Positions 47,986-57,879 of a stretch of 64,000 nt of DNA are shown piece by piece. Numbering within the stretch: position 1 is the stretch's first letter; the number at the start of each line of letters is the position of its first letter. This stretch comes from Lactobacillus acidophilus. Its GTDB lineage: Bacteria; Bacillota; Bacilli; Lactobacillales; Lactobacillaceae. The translations under genes and the position numbers were made by a program. The notes beneath the pieces were generated by a model. That model saw only the letters and a program-made list of their open reading frames with translations, made no database searches and was not told where the DNA came from. The stretch spans positions 868,001-932,000 of the forward strand of contig NZ_CP139575.1 in assembly GCF_034298135.1 (NCBI RefSeq), in the 5' to 3' direction.

Positions 47986-49686
47986 ATGACTGAAGCAATA
48001 ATTACATTTAAAGATTTCTCATTTAAGTATGATAGCCAAGCAGAACCCACGTTAAAAAACATCAACTTAGATATTAATAAGGGTGAAAAAATATTAATTG
48101 CAGGGCCATCAGGCAGTGGTAAATCAACTATTGGACGCTGTATAAACGGACTCATTCCTAATATTGACTCTGGCGATATTACTGGTAAATGTATTATTAA
48201 TGGCAAAAATATCACAGAAACCAGCTTATTTGATTTATCATTTACTACTTCAACCATTTTGCAAGATGCAGATAGCCAATTTATTGGTTTAACTGTTGGC
48301 GAAGATATCGCTTTTGCGTTAGAAAACGATTGCCAACCACAAAACAAAATTCGTCAAACTGTCCATCGCTGGGCAGATGAACTTGAAATTGGTAAACTCT
48401 TAAAGCAGTCACCTCAAAACTTATCAGGCGGTCAAAAACAAATCGTAGCTTTAGCAGGAGTATTAGTTGATGAATCTCCTGTCCTTTTGTTTGACGAACC
48501 ACTAGCCAATTTAGATCCAGCTTCAGGAATGAAGACAATGAGTTTAATCGATCAAATTCAAAAAAGACTTAACGCCACAGTAATTATTATCGAACACCGT
48601 CTAGAAGAAGTTCTGAGTCAACCAATTGATAGAATCATTTTAATTGATGATGGACAAATTGTAGCAAATAAAACACCTAATGAATTATTGCATGAAAACA
48701 AATTAGAAAATATTGGAATAAGAAGTCCTCTATATCTAAAAGCATTAGAGAAAGCCAATATAGATATTGAGCAAATTCCAGATATATCATCAGTTGATAA
48801 ATTACCCGATAACAGCATAATATCTGAGAAATTAAAAGAATGGGAACAAAAAAATACATTAAAAATTAATTCTATTGAACCAAAACCTTTATTAGAATTA
48901 AAAGATGTAGGTCATCGTTATAATAAAATGCAGGTAAATCCTTTACATGATGTTAATACTACAATCAATCAAGGTGATTTTATTTCAATCGTTGGACAAA
49001 ACGGTGCAGGTAAAACCACACTTTGTAGAATTATTTGTGGTTTTATTTCAAACGAAGGTCGTATTCTTTTAAACGGTGAAGATATTAGTAATCTTTCCAT
49101 AAAAGAACGTTCTGAAAAAATAGGTTATGTCATGCAAGATCCTAATCAAATGATTTCTCAGAAGATGATCTTTGATGAAGTGGCATTAGGATTACGATTA
49201 AGAGGCTACAGTAAAAAAGATATTAAAGATAAAGCCTATCAAGCATTAAAAATTTGTGGTCTTTATCCCTACCGGAATTGGCCTATTTCTGCTCTTAGTT
49301 TCGGTCAAAAGAAGCGAGTTACCATTGCTTCTATTTTAGTTCTTGAACCTGAATTAATTATTTTAGATGAACCGACAGCAGGGCAAGATTGGAAGACTTA
49401 TACAGAAATTATGTCATTTCTAAAAAAGTTAAATGAACAAGGAAAAACAATCATGATTATTACTCATGATATGTATTTAATGATGGAATATACTAATCGT
49501 TCATTAGCCTTTGCCAATGGTGAACTAATTGCTGATACTAACCCAATTAAATTATTAACCGTGAAGAATTTAGTTAAAAAAGCAGCACTAAAACGTACTA
49601 GTTTATACTATTTAGCTAAGAAGTATAATTTAAACAATCCAGACAATTTTGTCCGTGCCTACATTGATTCGGAAAGGGATAAGTAG
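47986..49686 (+). CDS. ECF-transporter double ATP-binding protein
   Basis: 566 residues with two ABC ATPase domains in tandem. The first has Walker A GPSGSGKST near residue 43, LSGGQKQ and LLFDEPLANLD; the second has GQNGAGKTT, a divergent signature LSFGQKK and IILDEPTAGQD. The pair replaces separate EcfA and EcfA' subunits, as in the YkoD-like arrangement. The stop codon is directly followed by the EcfT ATG. Confidence 0.93.
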   Translation: MTEAIITFKDFSFKYDSQAEPTLKNINLDINKGEKILIAGPSGSGKSTIGRCINGLIPNIDSGDITGKCIINGKNITETSLFDLSFTTSTILQDADSQFIGLTVGEDIAFALENDCQPQNKIRQTVHRWADELEIGKLLKQSPQNLSGGQKQIVALAGVLVDESPVLLFDEPLANLDPASGMKTMSLIDQIQKRLNATVIIIEHRLEEVLSQPIDRIILIDDGQIVANKTPNELLHENKLENIGIRSPLYLKALEKANIDIEQIPDISSVDKLPDNSIISEKLKEWEQKNTLKINSIEPKPLLELKDVGHRYNKMQVNPLHDVNTTINQGDFISIVGQNGAGKTTLCRIICGFISNEGRILLNGEDISNLSIKERSEKIGYVMQDPNQMISQKMIFDEVALGLRLRGYSKKDIKDKAYQALKICGLYPYRNWPISALSFGQKKRVTIASILVLEPELIILDEPTAGQDWKTYTEIMSFLKKLNEQGKTIMIITHDMYLMMEYTNRSLAFANGELIADTNPIKLLTVKNLVKKAALKRTSLYYLAKKYNLNNPDNFVRAYIDSERDK

Positions 49687-50518
49687 ATGTATAATGAAAA
49701 CCAAATTTTAGGTTATCAACCAGGAACTAGTTTTATTTATCAATTAAATGCCACAACCAAACTAGTATTTATGCTACTGGTTTCTGCTGCTTGTATGATA
49801 ACTTATGACACCAGATTTTTATTAGCTATCTGTGTATTTTCAGTCTTTTTATTCAAAGAAGCACAAATAAAGTGGAGTCAAATCTCTTTTATCGTAAAAT
49901 TTATTGCTGCTTTTATGCTTTTAAATCTATTATTTGTTTATCTTTTTCAGCCAACATATGGACAAGATATCTATCATTCACGCAGTATTTTAATTCATGC
50001 AGGTTATTTCACTTTAACTTTACAAGAAGTATTTTACCTATTTAATTTATTGCTAAAATATGTTTGTTCCATTCCAATTGTATTACTATTTTTACTTACA
50101 ACTAATCCCAGTCAATTTGCTGCTAGTTTAAACAAAATTGGTATTAGCTATAAAATTTCTTATGCTGTAGCCTTAGCTCTACGCTACATTCCGGATATTC
50201 AAAATTCCTATTGGGAAATATCAGCAGCTCAGCAAGCACGCGGTATTGAATTATCTAAAAAAGCCAAATTATCTCAGCGTATTAAAGGAACACTAAATAT
50301 TGTAATGCCATTAATTTTTTCTAGTCTTGATAGAATAGATACAATTAGTACGGCAATGCAACTTAGACGTTTCGGATCCAAAAAGAAACGTACTTGGTAT
50401 GTTTCTCAATCTTTTAAAAAATGATTATTGGGTAATGGGATTAGCGATTGTACTTGTTTTAATAGTTGCCTTACTTTGGCATATTGATCACGGTCGTTTC
50501 TATAATCCATTTATCTAA
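49687..50518 (+). CDS. ECF-transporter transmembrane component EcfT, C-terminal frameshift
   Basis: The transmembrane coupling protein of the cassette. The open frame of 245 residues has about five helices and the two coupling motifs AQQARGIEL and AMQLRRFG. It stops at 50422-50424, but the +1 frame continues without stop to 50518 and adds 31 residues (DYWVMGLAIVLVLIVALLWH, then DHGRFYNPFI) with the expected last helix. Removing one A from the A6 run 50416-50421 joins them. Without the tail one membrane helix is lost; activity is uncertain. Confidence 0.85.
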
Positions 50519-50557
50519 AAAAGAGACCAGAAAGTATTAACTTTTTGATCTCTTTTT
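50519..50557. terminator. Intrinsic terminator after the ECF cassette
   Basis: AAAAAGAGACC ... GATCTCTTTTT around an 18-base loop, with T tracts on both sides. It also overlaps the 3' end of the 50-residue minus-strand ORF. Confidence 0.7.
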
Positions 50558-50689
50558 GTCATCTTTTGGTATAGTAACAATTTTAGGCTTTCTGGGGATA
50601 GGTGGTGTAATAACTTCATAATTGCGCAACCGTCGCTCTAAATAATCATCTAGTCGCTCAGTTATATTTTCATGTACAATTATTGCCAT
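50537..50689 (-). CDS. 50-residue basic protein of unknown function
   Basis: A short ORF with a very good ribosome binding site (GAGGTGATGAC before ATG 50689). It encodes MAIIVHENITERLDDYLERR followed by a Pro/Lys-rich half ending KDDKKRSKS. The first half looks helical, the second disordered and basic. No membrane segment. It lies just downstream of the DUF441 gene on the same strand, 34 bases away, so it may be co-transcribed. The 3' end overlaps the terminator of the converging cassette. Confidence 0.6.
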   Translation of the reverse strand: MAIIVHENITERLDDYLERRLRNYEVITPPIPRKPKIVTIPKDDKKRSKS

Positions 50690-50722
50690 GTCATCACCTC
50701 ATTTCACCCCAATTATATCATT

Positions 50723-51178
50723 CTAAAAATGCAGGTTAAACAAAGTAACTACTAAATATGTCATTCCACTCGCAATTACAGGCCCAGCAGCTACGCCTTT
50801 AAATGCTACAACCCCAATAATCGTTCCAAGTACTAAAGCAACGGTTACTTGAGGAACTGCAGCAAGTTGATTAACACCATATCTTGATAAAACAGCAACT
50901 GCTATACCAGCCAAAATAGCTATCCACCCAGCTGGTGTTTTGAATGTTCTAATTAAATCTTTAAAACCTATTTGACCAGTAGCAATCGGAATTAAAATAG
51001 CCACAGAAATAATAGTTACTCCCCAATTTATTCCTTTAGCCTGAATAGTAGGTAGCCACTTTCCAGTAAATGGTAATAATTTAAAAAGCATAACTACTGC
51101 TGTAGCAATAATCAAAGACATGTTCTTGCCTAATAATGCTACAACCAAAATCAATGCAAGAAATAACCAACTTTCCAT
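50723..51178 (-). CDS. UPF0756 (DUF441) membrane protein
   Basis: A 151-residue protein with four to five membrane helices and the family signatures [19 protein letters not shown] and [11 protein letters not shown]. The function of the family is unknown. GGGGAGTATGAA precedes the ATG. It stands alone or with the short downstream ORF. Confidence 0.88.
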   Translation of the reverse strand: MESWLFLALILVVALLGKNMSLIIATAVVMLFKLLPFTGKWLPTIQAKGINWGVTIISVAILIPIATGQIGFKDLIRTFKTPAGWIAILAGIAVAVLSRYGVNQLAAVPQVTVALVLGTIIGVVAFKGVAAGPVIASGMTYLVVTLFNLHF

Positions 51179-51306
51179 TTCATACTCCCCTTTTATGATG
51201 TTTATTTTTCTACTGTATCAAAAAATAGTTATTAAGACAAAATAGATGAAATAAATTTCACCTTATGCAATAATATAGTTACTCAGAAATAAATATTGTA
51301 TACGTG

Positions 51307-51336
51307 CACTCCATTCAGATGAATGGAGTGTTTTTG
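51307..51336 (+). terminator. Orphan rightward terminator
   Basis: CACTCCATTC-AGAT-GAATGGAGTG is a perfect ten-pair stem followed by TTTTTG on the plus strand. No plus-strand gene lies upstream for several hundred bases; the neighbours are both on the minus strand. Confidence 0.7.
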
Positions 51337-51381
51337 TATAAAAAAGATTGAATTTGATCAATTGCAAAATTTTTTGCCAAA

Positions 51382-51409
51382 ATAAAAGAATGTGCTTTAA
51401 AACACATTC
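51382..51409 (-). terminator. Intrinsic terminator of the citCDEF operon
   Basis: Minus-strand GAATGTG ... CACATTC stem followed by TTTTATTTTG, 12 bases after the citF stop. Confidence 0.75.
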
Positions 51410-51420
51410 TCATCTCCAAG

Positions 51421-52980
51421 CTAATCTTTAACCTCTTTAATTGCATCAATTACCGTACCATCGCGATACTCAACTAATGCAACTGTACGGTCTGTATATT
51501 CAAGTGGTTTAGGAATGCCTACTTGTTTTTCAGCCATTTTTTGTAATTCCTTAATATCTAATATCTTCAAACCTGGAACTTGACTAAATGCAGCAATTAA
51601 GTCCTTACGAGCTGGATTAATAGCAATTCCACGTTCAGTTACCAAAACGTCAATAGATGAACCAGGTGTAACAATAGTTTCTACACTAGGTACTACTGTA
51701 GCATTTCTACCACGTACAAGAGGTGCTGTAATAATAGTCATTTTAGCCCCTGCTGCTGAATCTTGGTGTCCACCTACAGCACCACGAATAACACCATCCG
51801 AACCTGTCATAACATTTACATTAAAGTTAGTATCGATTTGTAACGCTGACAAAATTGATACATCCAGATTATTAACAACAGCTCCCTTATTGTGCGGATC
51901 AGCATACCAAGATGCATCAATTTCCTGTTGATTCTTATTATTAGCCATTGATTGTGCAGCACCTTTATCAAAGTCCTGAACATCCATGACCTTTTTAACT
52001 AATCCTTCTTCGAGTAAATCAGTAGTAGGTTTAGTAATACCACCAACTGCAAAAGAAGCAGTGATACCATCCTCAAGCATACTTTCGCGTAAGTAACGAG
52101 TTACTGCTAATGCAGCACCACCGGAACCAGTTTGAAAGCTAAAACCAGGTTTGTAATAAGGAGAGTTTACAATTACTTGGTTAACCATTTGTGCAATTTT
52201 AAGTTCCTTAGGATCCTTAGTAAAACGAGTTGCACCTGAGCCAATTTTGTCTGGATCACCAACTTTATCAACTTTAACCACATAATCAACCTGATCCTGC
52301 TTGATTGAAGCCGGTGTATTTGGGTAGTCAACAATATTATCAGTTAGTAATATAACTGTATCTGCATATTGTGCATCCATTAATGCATATCCTAACGAAC
52401 CAAAGACAGCATCCCCATCTTGTCCATTAGCATTACCAGCTGGATCAGATACTGGTACACCTAAAAAGGCTACATCGATCTTAATTTCTCCTTCTTCAAT
52501 TGAACGAGCACGATTTCCATGAGAACGAAAGATTACAGGATTCTTTAACCCACCATGTGAAACGAAATCACCAAGTGACCCACGCATCCCTGAAGAAGTG
52601 ATATTGGTTATTACACCCTTTTTAATTGCTTCAATAACCTTATCGTTCATTACACCGGTTAATGAACTTGGTGCCAAAGTTAAATTTTGGTAGCCCATAC
52701 TAATAATCTTATCCATGATCATATTAAAAATATAATCACCATTTCTAAAGTGATGATGGAATGAAATAGTCATTCCATCTTTAAGATTATCTTTAATTAC
52801 ACTATCAAGTGAATCAGCAATTTTATTTTGACCAGTTGTGACTCTTACCTTTGGTGCTACACGTTGCACTACTGGGTGACCAATTTCAGTAGTCTCAAAT
52901 GGCTTCAAATCCATCTTTTCCATTAAGTTATCTGGTAATTCACGTTTAACTTTATTCTCCAATGTAGTTACCTTCTTCAT
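51421..52980 (-). CDS. citF: Citrate lyase alpha subunit (citrate:acetyl-ACP transferase)
   Basis: Transfers the acyl carrier protein from acetyl to citryl in the citrate lyase complex. The roughly 519-residue product has [10 protein letters not shown] near the N-terminus, [17 protein letters not shown] and the C-terminal [14 protein letters not shown] typical of CitF. ATG 52980 (or TTG 52983) lies inside the end of citE, so the pair is coupled. It is the last gene of the operon; no citX or citG follows. Confidence 0.96.
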   Translation of the reverse strand: MKKVTTLENKVKRELPDNLMEKMDLKPFETTEIGHPVVQRVAPKVRVTTGQNKIADSLDSVIKDNLKDGMTISFHHHFRNGDYIFNMIMDKIISMGYQNLTLAPSSLTGVMNDKVIEAIKKGVITNITSSGMRGSLGDFVSHGGLKNPVIFRSHGNRARSIEEGEIKIDVAFLGVPVSDPAGNANGQDGDAVFGSLGYALMDAQYADTVILLTDNIVDYPNTPASIKQDQVDYVVKVDKVGDPDKIGSGATRFTKDPKELKIAQMVNQVIVNSPYYKPGFSFQTGSGGAALAVTRYLRESMLEDGITASFAVGGITKPTTDLLEEGLVKKVMDVQDFDKGAAQSMANNKNQQEIDASWYADPHNKGAVVNNLDVSILSALQIDTNFNVNVMTGSDGVIRGAVGGHQDSAAGAKMTIITAPLVRGRNATVVPSVETIVTPGSSIDVLVTERGIAINPARKDLIAAFSQVPGLKILDIKELQKMAEKQVGIPKPLEYTDRTVALVEYRDGTVIDAIKEVKD

Positions 52981-53866
52981 CAATCAAGTTAGAAGCTTTA
53001 GCAGTTTCAAGAACGCGGGTTGCCTTTTCTACAACTGGTTTATCAACCATCTTACCATTAAGTGAAATTACACCTGAACCCTTAGCCTTAGCTTCCCGAA
53101 TAGCATTTTCAACATTTTTAGCTTGTTCAATTTCTTCTTTAGTTGGATTAAAGACTTCATTAACCATTTCAATTTGACGCGGGTTAACCAAACTTTTACC
53201 GTCATACCCCAATTCATGAATATAATTAGTTTCACGATAAAAGCCTTCTGTATCCTTCATATTAGAAAATACCGTATCAAAGGCATAAACATTAGCTGCA
53301 CGTGCTGCTTGTAACACCATATTACGTGCAAATTCAAGTTCACGGCCATCTGGATAACGATGCGTATGCATATCCGCAGTGTAATCTTCACCTGAAACAG
53401 CAAGACCCATCATTAATGGTGTTGCAGTAGCAATTTCTGGAGCATTCAATACGCCTTTAGCACTTTCAATAGCAGCCATCACACCAATAGAGCCCTTTTC
53501 GATGCCGTATTCATCTTCCCAGTGTTCAATGTCCTTAACCAATTTTTGAATCATCGCTGCTGATTCAGTTTTTGGCAAACGAATTACATCAACACCAGCC
53601 TTAACCATCGCACGAACATCTTCATCATAAAATGGTGTATCTTGTCCATTAACTCTAACTACGATTTCACTATCGCCAAAGTCAATAGTTTTAATCGCTT
53701 CATAAACCAGCATTCTAGCAGCATCTTTTTCAGTTAAAGACACTGAATCTTCTAAATCCAACATGATTGAATCAGCACCATAAATACCAGCATCTTTAAT
53801 CATCGCAGGGTTGTTTCCTGGGACAAACATCATCGTTCTACGCAAACGATTTTTAATATAAGTCAT
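52952..53866 (-). CDS. citE: Citrate lyase beta subunit (citryl-ACP lyase)
   Basis: Cleaves citryl-ACP to acetyl-ACP and oxaloacetate. The 304-residue TIM-barrel protein begins with [15 protein letters not shown] and carries IMLDLEDSV (metal-binding Glu/Asp), VRVNG and the later [12 protein letters not shown] region. The start overlaps the citD stop by one base and the end overlaps citF. Confidence 0.97.
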   Translation of the reverse strand: MTYIKNRLRRTMMFVPGNNPAMIKDAGIYGADSIMLDLEDSVSLTEKDAARMLVYEAIKTIDFGDSEIVVRVNGQDTPFYDEDVRAMVKAGVDVIRLPKTESAAMIQKLVKDIEHWEDEYGIEKGSIGVMAAIESAKGVLNAPEIATATPLMMGLAVSGEDYTADMHTHRYPDGRELEFARNMVLQAARAANVYAFDTVFSNMKDTEGFYRETNYIHELGYDGKSLVNPRQIEMVNEVFNPTKEEIEQAKNVENAIREAKAKGSGVISLNGKMVDKPVVEKATRVLETAKASNLIDEEGNYIGE

Positions 53867-54159
53867 TAGAGCACCTCCAAATCCGGCTTATCCTGTGTTT
53901 CAGTTGCACGTTGAGCTGCAGCTAATGTACGAGCTTTAATTACACAATCCAATGCACCTTTATCAGTAGCTTTTATATTAACATTATCTAAGCCATACTT
54001 TTTCAAAGTTTCAGTAATCACTTTTTCAATTTGATCACCATATGCTTTTTTTACTTCTGATTCCAAATCAATTTTTATCCCATCGGAACCTTTCGAAATC
54101 ATGATTTGAATGTCAGAGCTTTCAAGTGTTCCAGCAACTGCAGTAGTTTTAATTTCCAT
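53866..54159 (-). CDS. citD: Citrate lyase gamma subunit (acyl carrier protein)
   Basis: A 97-residue acyl carrier protein. AGTLESSDIQI holds the serine (Ser14) that carries the phosphoribosyl-dephospho-CoA prosthetic group in this family. It overlaps citC by 11 bases and citE by one. The prosthetic group requires CitG and CitX, which are not encoded in this window. Confidence 0.96.
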   Translation of the reverse strand: MEIKTTAVAGTLESSDIQIMISKGSDGIKIDLESEVKKAYGDQIEKVITETLKKYGLDNVNIKATDKGALDCVIKARTLAAAQRATETQDKPDLEVL

Positions 54160-55204
54160 TGATGCTCATACCTTTCTTAATTCTGGATTGTAATTTATCC
54201 ATATTTTGTTTAATAAATAAGTAAGTAGATTCTGGTACGAATTTATCTATTTCTTTCAAATTGCCATCTTTGATTAATTGTCTAACTTTTGTAGCAGTGA
54301 CAATTTCTCCATCTTTTTCCAAACGTTTAACAACGATTACTTCGATATCTGGCCCTAGTTCATGAGCTAAACTTACATTATAAAAATGTGTAGTTCTTGA
54401 AATAGGTTCTTTACCAATATATCGACGCGTAATATTTAAAGCAGGAGCTATCTTATTTTTGAAGACCGATGCATCTATTGCAGTTTGGACGTCAATTAAA
54501 TCATCCGATGACTTTAAGAAGTAAGCTGGGAAAGTCGCTGGTGAAACCATATAATCACCACCAGAAACAATTTTTACATTATCAAATTCTTTTGTGCCTT
54601 CTTTAACAAGCTTCATTCGTTCATCAAAATTGAATAACGAAACGTCATTAGCTACAACAAAAACATAAACTAAATCATTTTCTTCACTAGCCATTTTAAC
54701 TAAATGTTTATGCCCTAATGTGAAAGGATTGGCATTCATCACAATTGCAGCAATCTTTTTGTTCTCTTGATCAGTTATTTGAGGTAATGCTTTTACAAAA
54801 TCATTAATATCCGGAGTACCGTTTTCCAGAAAAGCTGCTTCAGAAGTTTTAGCCAATAAATTAAAATGTAAATGTTCAAAACTTTCAGCATATTTAGCTT
54901 TAGTAAAAACATATGAATGAAAAATTTTTTCATTCACCAAATACTGCATCAAACTAGAGACCACTTTATTAAAACGTGTACCTTGCTCTGCATCATCGTT
55001 TTTCACACCAATGTATTTCAATACATTTCCAGCTACGCTGCCAGTACCAACTAAGTTTCCTTCTTCATCTTCAAGTCCAATAGTATGGTCAATTCCATCA
55101 ATTTCCCGTTCACTAAAATCATGTAAACCAAGAGAAATCAGTAGATCTTCCCACTTTTTACGAGTTGAAGTGTCGCTTAAAAATAAATCAACGACTTTAT
55201 CCAT
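54149..55204 (-). CDS. citC: [Citrate (pro-3S)-lyase] ligase
   Basis: Acetylates the citrate lyase prosthetic group with acetate and ATP to activate the enzyme. The 351-residue product has an N-terminal GNAT-like region and the nucleotidyltransferase motif NPFTLGHKHLVKMA with the expected TxGH signature, then ISRTTHFYN. It leads the citCDEF operon. Spacing to the next genes is by overlap throughout. The upstream 89 bases separate it from the hydrolase gene. Confidence 0.95.
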   Translation of the reverse strand: MDKVVDLFLSDTSTRKKWEDLLISLGLHDFSEREIDGIDHTIGLEDEEGNLVGTGSVAGNVLKYIGVKNDDAEQGTRFNKVVSSLMQYLVNEKIFHSYVFTKAKYAESFEHLHFNLLAKTSEAAFLENGTPDINDFVKALPQITDQENKKIAAIVMNANPFTLGHKHLVKMASEENDLVYVFVVANDVSLFNFDERMKLVKEGTKEFDNVKIVSGGDYMVSPATFPAYFLKSSDDLIDVQTAIDASVFKNKIAPALNITRRYIGKEPISRTTHFYNVSLAHELGPDIEVIVVKRLEKDGEIVTATKVRQLIKDGNLKEIDKFVPESTYLFIKQNMDKLQSRIKKGMSINGN

Positions 55205-55293
55205 AAATGTGCCACCTTACTAAGCATTAATAAAAAGTAATCTTTTTCACAAGAACAGTGTACTCCTGCAGTTTAATTATTTCAATTTTAGAA

Positions 55294-56085
55294 CTAGTTT
55301 TTTAAATTTTTCAAAAAATCACTAATAATTTTATATACTTCATCTGGTCGCTCCGCCTGAGGTAGATGACCGCATTCAGGAATAATTGCAGTTTGTATAT
55401 TTTCATTTAAATACTTAACTGCTTTAGTAAATTCTGGATTAAAATATGGTGATTTTTCACCTGCAATTACCAACATAGGCACTGGAGTATCCATGATCAT
55501 ATCACGCCAATCTTGTTCTGCATGCTCTACCAAACAATTGTAGTTTTCTACTGGATCATACGGAAATTCTTTATATTCTTTTTTAGCAGCTTCAAACATC
55601 TTTTCATCGATATGATGATAAAAAGCTTTACCAAAATCTAATTTAAGCATCTCAGGATAATTGTCCCAATTTAGGTCTTTAAAACCGTATTTCCAGCCCT
55701 TATCTGCAATCATCTTGGGAGATTGATCCAGGTCAATCATTGCCTTTATTCTACCTTTACCATATAAAGATAAATATGCCCAAATATTAGCGGCTCCCAT
55801 TGAATTACCAATAGCCACAACATTTTGTAAATTTAATCTGTCCATTAATTCTTTTAAATCAACTGCATGTCTACTAATTCTTTGACCGCGATAAGTTCGC
55901 TCTGATTGTCCTTGATTTCTTGGATCAAGCATTACAAAGCGATATTTATCATTAAAAAGTTGGATTAGATCTTGCCACATCTCAATAGATCCACCTATAC
56001 CAGGAATTCCCAACATAACCGGTTTATCATCTTCACCCGTGTCAGTATAATGCAAAATTACATTATCATTTGTTTTAAATTTCAT
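55294..56085 (-). CDS. Alpha/beta hydrolase
   Basis: A 263-residue alpha/beta hydrolase: GIPGIGGSIEMW oxyanion region, nucleophile elbow AIGNSMGAAN with Ser, the acid in the PMLVIAGEKSPYF region and His in ECGHLPQAERP. The substrate is unknown; MhpC-like and 3-oxoadipate enol-lactonase-like proteins share this layout. ATG 56085 is chosen over an upstream weak start. It lies between the anion transporter and citC on the same strand. Confidence 0.85.
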   Translation of the reverse strand: MKFKTNDNVILHYTDTGEDDKPVMLGIPGIGGSIEMWQDLIQLFNDKYRFVMLDPRNQGQSERTYRGQRISRHAVDLKELMDRLNLQNVVAIGNSMGAANIWAYLSLYGKGRIKAMIDLDQSPKMIADKGWKYGFKDLNWDNYPEMLKLDFGKAFYHHIDEKMFEAAKKEYKEFPYDPVENYNCLVEHAEQDWRDMIMDTPVPMLVIAGEKSPYFNPEFTKAVKYLNENIQTAIIPECGHLPQAERPDEVYKIISDFLKNLKN

Positions 56086-56124
56086 CTTTTTCTTCTTTCT
56101 ATTCCTACCCCTCAATTATCACGC

Positions 56125-56157
56125 AAAAAAGGCAATCTATGAAATCAGATTGCCTTT
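56125..56157 (-). terminator. Intrinsic terminator of the DASS transporter gene
   Basis: Minus-strand AAAGGCAATCT ... AGATTGCCTTT followed by TTT, directly after the transporter stop. It separates that gene from the hydrolase. Confidence 0.8.
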
Positions 56158-56161
56158 ATTT

Positions 56162-57628
56162 TTACCAAATACCAATAATTTTCATCCAAATAGTTCCTAC
56201 TATACCAAATATCACCATGTAAATAAGCCCTAAAATAAAGTTCATCTTCCACCATTCACTTTGTTTTACATAGCCTGTTGTCGCCAAGATAGATGCTGGT
56301 CCATTTGCATAATGAGTAGTTGAAGCATTAATTACACCCGTAAAAGCCAAAAGCATTGCCGAAAGACCAAGGGGTGCACCCATTGCAGTAGCTACAGTTA
56401 AAAATGGTAAATAAAGTGCAGTCATATGTGCTGTACCTGATGCAAAGAAATAGTGGGTATAAAACATAAGCAAAATTAATACTACAAGAACTAATCCCCA
56501 ATTAATTCCATGTACTTCACTTTGAATAAATTTAGCAAACCAAGCAATAAAACCGTAAGAAATAAGCTTACCAGCCATAAAAATTAAAATTGAAAGCCAA
56601 ATCAAAATGTTCCAAGCTCCGGTTTCGTGCAAAGCATCTTCCATACTTAAAACACCAGTGATTAATAATAATGTTACAGCTAAAAAGGCAACAAATGCAG
56701 AATCTAATTGTGGAATCTTAAAGAAACCAGACAGTACCCAAAGCAAGATAGCTAAGCAAAAAACTGTAGCCATAATTTTTTCTGGCTTTGATATTGGTCC
56801 CATTTCTTTTAATTTGTCATCGGCCCAATTCTTAGCATTAGGTGTTTCTTTAACTTCAGGTGGATACATTTTATATATCACAAGTGGAATAATAACTGTA
56901 GCTACAAGAACTGGCACAAGAGCTGCCCAGAACCAACTAACCCAACTCATTTGGTAACCTTTTTGTGCTGCCATTTGTTGAGCAACTAAGTTAGGTGCTG
57001 CACCTGTAATAAATAATGCAGTTGACAAAATATTGGCATGAAAAGCCATAAAGTCTAAATATGCACCAATCTTTTTTCTTGAAGGATCATTAGGTTTAGA
57101 ATCATAACTTTTAGAAATTGATTCTACTACTGGCCAGGTAACACCACCAGTTCTTGCGCTATTAGATGGAATCAAAGCCCCCATCATTAATTCAAGTCCA
57201 GTAATAGCATAGCCTATTCCAATTGAACGCTTACCAAACTTTTCAATCATTACATAAGCTACGCGATTACCTAAACCTGTTTTACTAATACCATGGGCCA
57301 TGATAAATGCCATGGCAATTAACCATGCTGCTGAATTACCAAATGAACTTAAAATTCCAGTTTGTATTACAACGCCCTTAGAATTAACTACATCCTTTAC
57401 GGGAGCAAGACCAACTAATACCGTAACTACCATTCCTAGTAAAGTGGTACCACCAATCGGTAAAGGCTTTGTGATACATCCAACAATCGTAGCAACGAAA
57501 ATAGCAAACATTTCCCATGCCTGAACCGATAATCCGCCAGGGCGCCAAGGAGTGATTAACCATAGAACTATTCCGACTGCCAAAGGCCAAATGAAGCCTT
57601 TATAATTTACTTTTTCTAGTGTTTTCAT
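56162..57628 (-). CDS. DASS family anion transporter (citrate/dicarboxylate type)
   Basis: An about 488-residue membrane protein with 11-13 helices and the divalent anion:Na+ symporter (DASS/SLC13, CitT-like) signatures: ALIPSNSARTGGVTWPVVES and, near the C-terminus, AFTGVINASTTHYANGPASI, both SNT-type substrate/sodium motifs. In this setting citrate uptake, perhaps in exchange for succinate, is the obvious role; specificity cannot be read directly. ATG 57628 follows GGGGAAGGAAA. Confidence 0.9.
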   Translation of the reverse strand: MKTLEKVNYKGFIWPLAVGIVLWLITPWRPGGLSVQAWEMFAIFVATIVGCITKPLPIGGTTLLGMVVTVLVGLAPVKDVVNSKGVVIQTGILSSFGNSAAWLIAMAFIMAHGISKTGLGNRVAYVMIEKFGKRSIGIGYAITGLELMMGALIPSNSARTGGVTWPVVESISKSYDSKPNDPSRKKIGAYLDFMAFHANILSTALFITGAAPNLVAQQMAAQKGYQMSWVSWFWAALVPVLVATVIIPLVIYKMYPPEVKETPNAKNWADDKLKEMGPISKPEKIMATVFCLAILLWVLSGFFKIPQLDSAFVAFLAVTLLLITGVLSMEDALHETGAWNILIWLSILIFMAGKLISYGFIAWFAKFIQSEVHGINWGLVLVVLILLMFYTHYFFASGTAHMTALYLPFLTVATAMGAPLGLSAMLLAFTGVINASTTHYANGPASILATTGYVKQSEWWKMNFILGLIYMVIFGIVGTIWMKIIGIW

Positions 57629-57808
57629 TTTCCTTCCCCTGCTTAGTTTTATCAAAGCAATCAATATAAAATGAATTTTTTCACATACTCATTATATACT
57701 TTTTATTTTGTTTTTAAATAATTTCAAAATAAATAATGTTTTTTCATCATTTTAAAAGTAAAATATCTTACGAAATATGTTCAAATCTATACTTGTTATT
57801 ATTTATTA

Positions 57809-57846
57809 ACTAAAAAAGCTCACAATAATTTGCGAGCTTTTTTAGT
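57809..57846 (-). terminator. Intrinsic terminator of the PepC-type gene
   Basis: AACTAAAAAAGCTC ... GAGCTTTTTTAGTT, a long stem with T tracts on both strands, after the peptidase stop codon. Confidence 0.85.
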
Positions 57847-57879
57847 TATTTTCATATACTATTACTATTTATGATACTT

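Noticed and set aside
55236..55249. cre-like site upstream of citC
   Set aside because: TGAAAAAGATTACT lacks the central CG that defines cre and I see no well-formed promoter around it.
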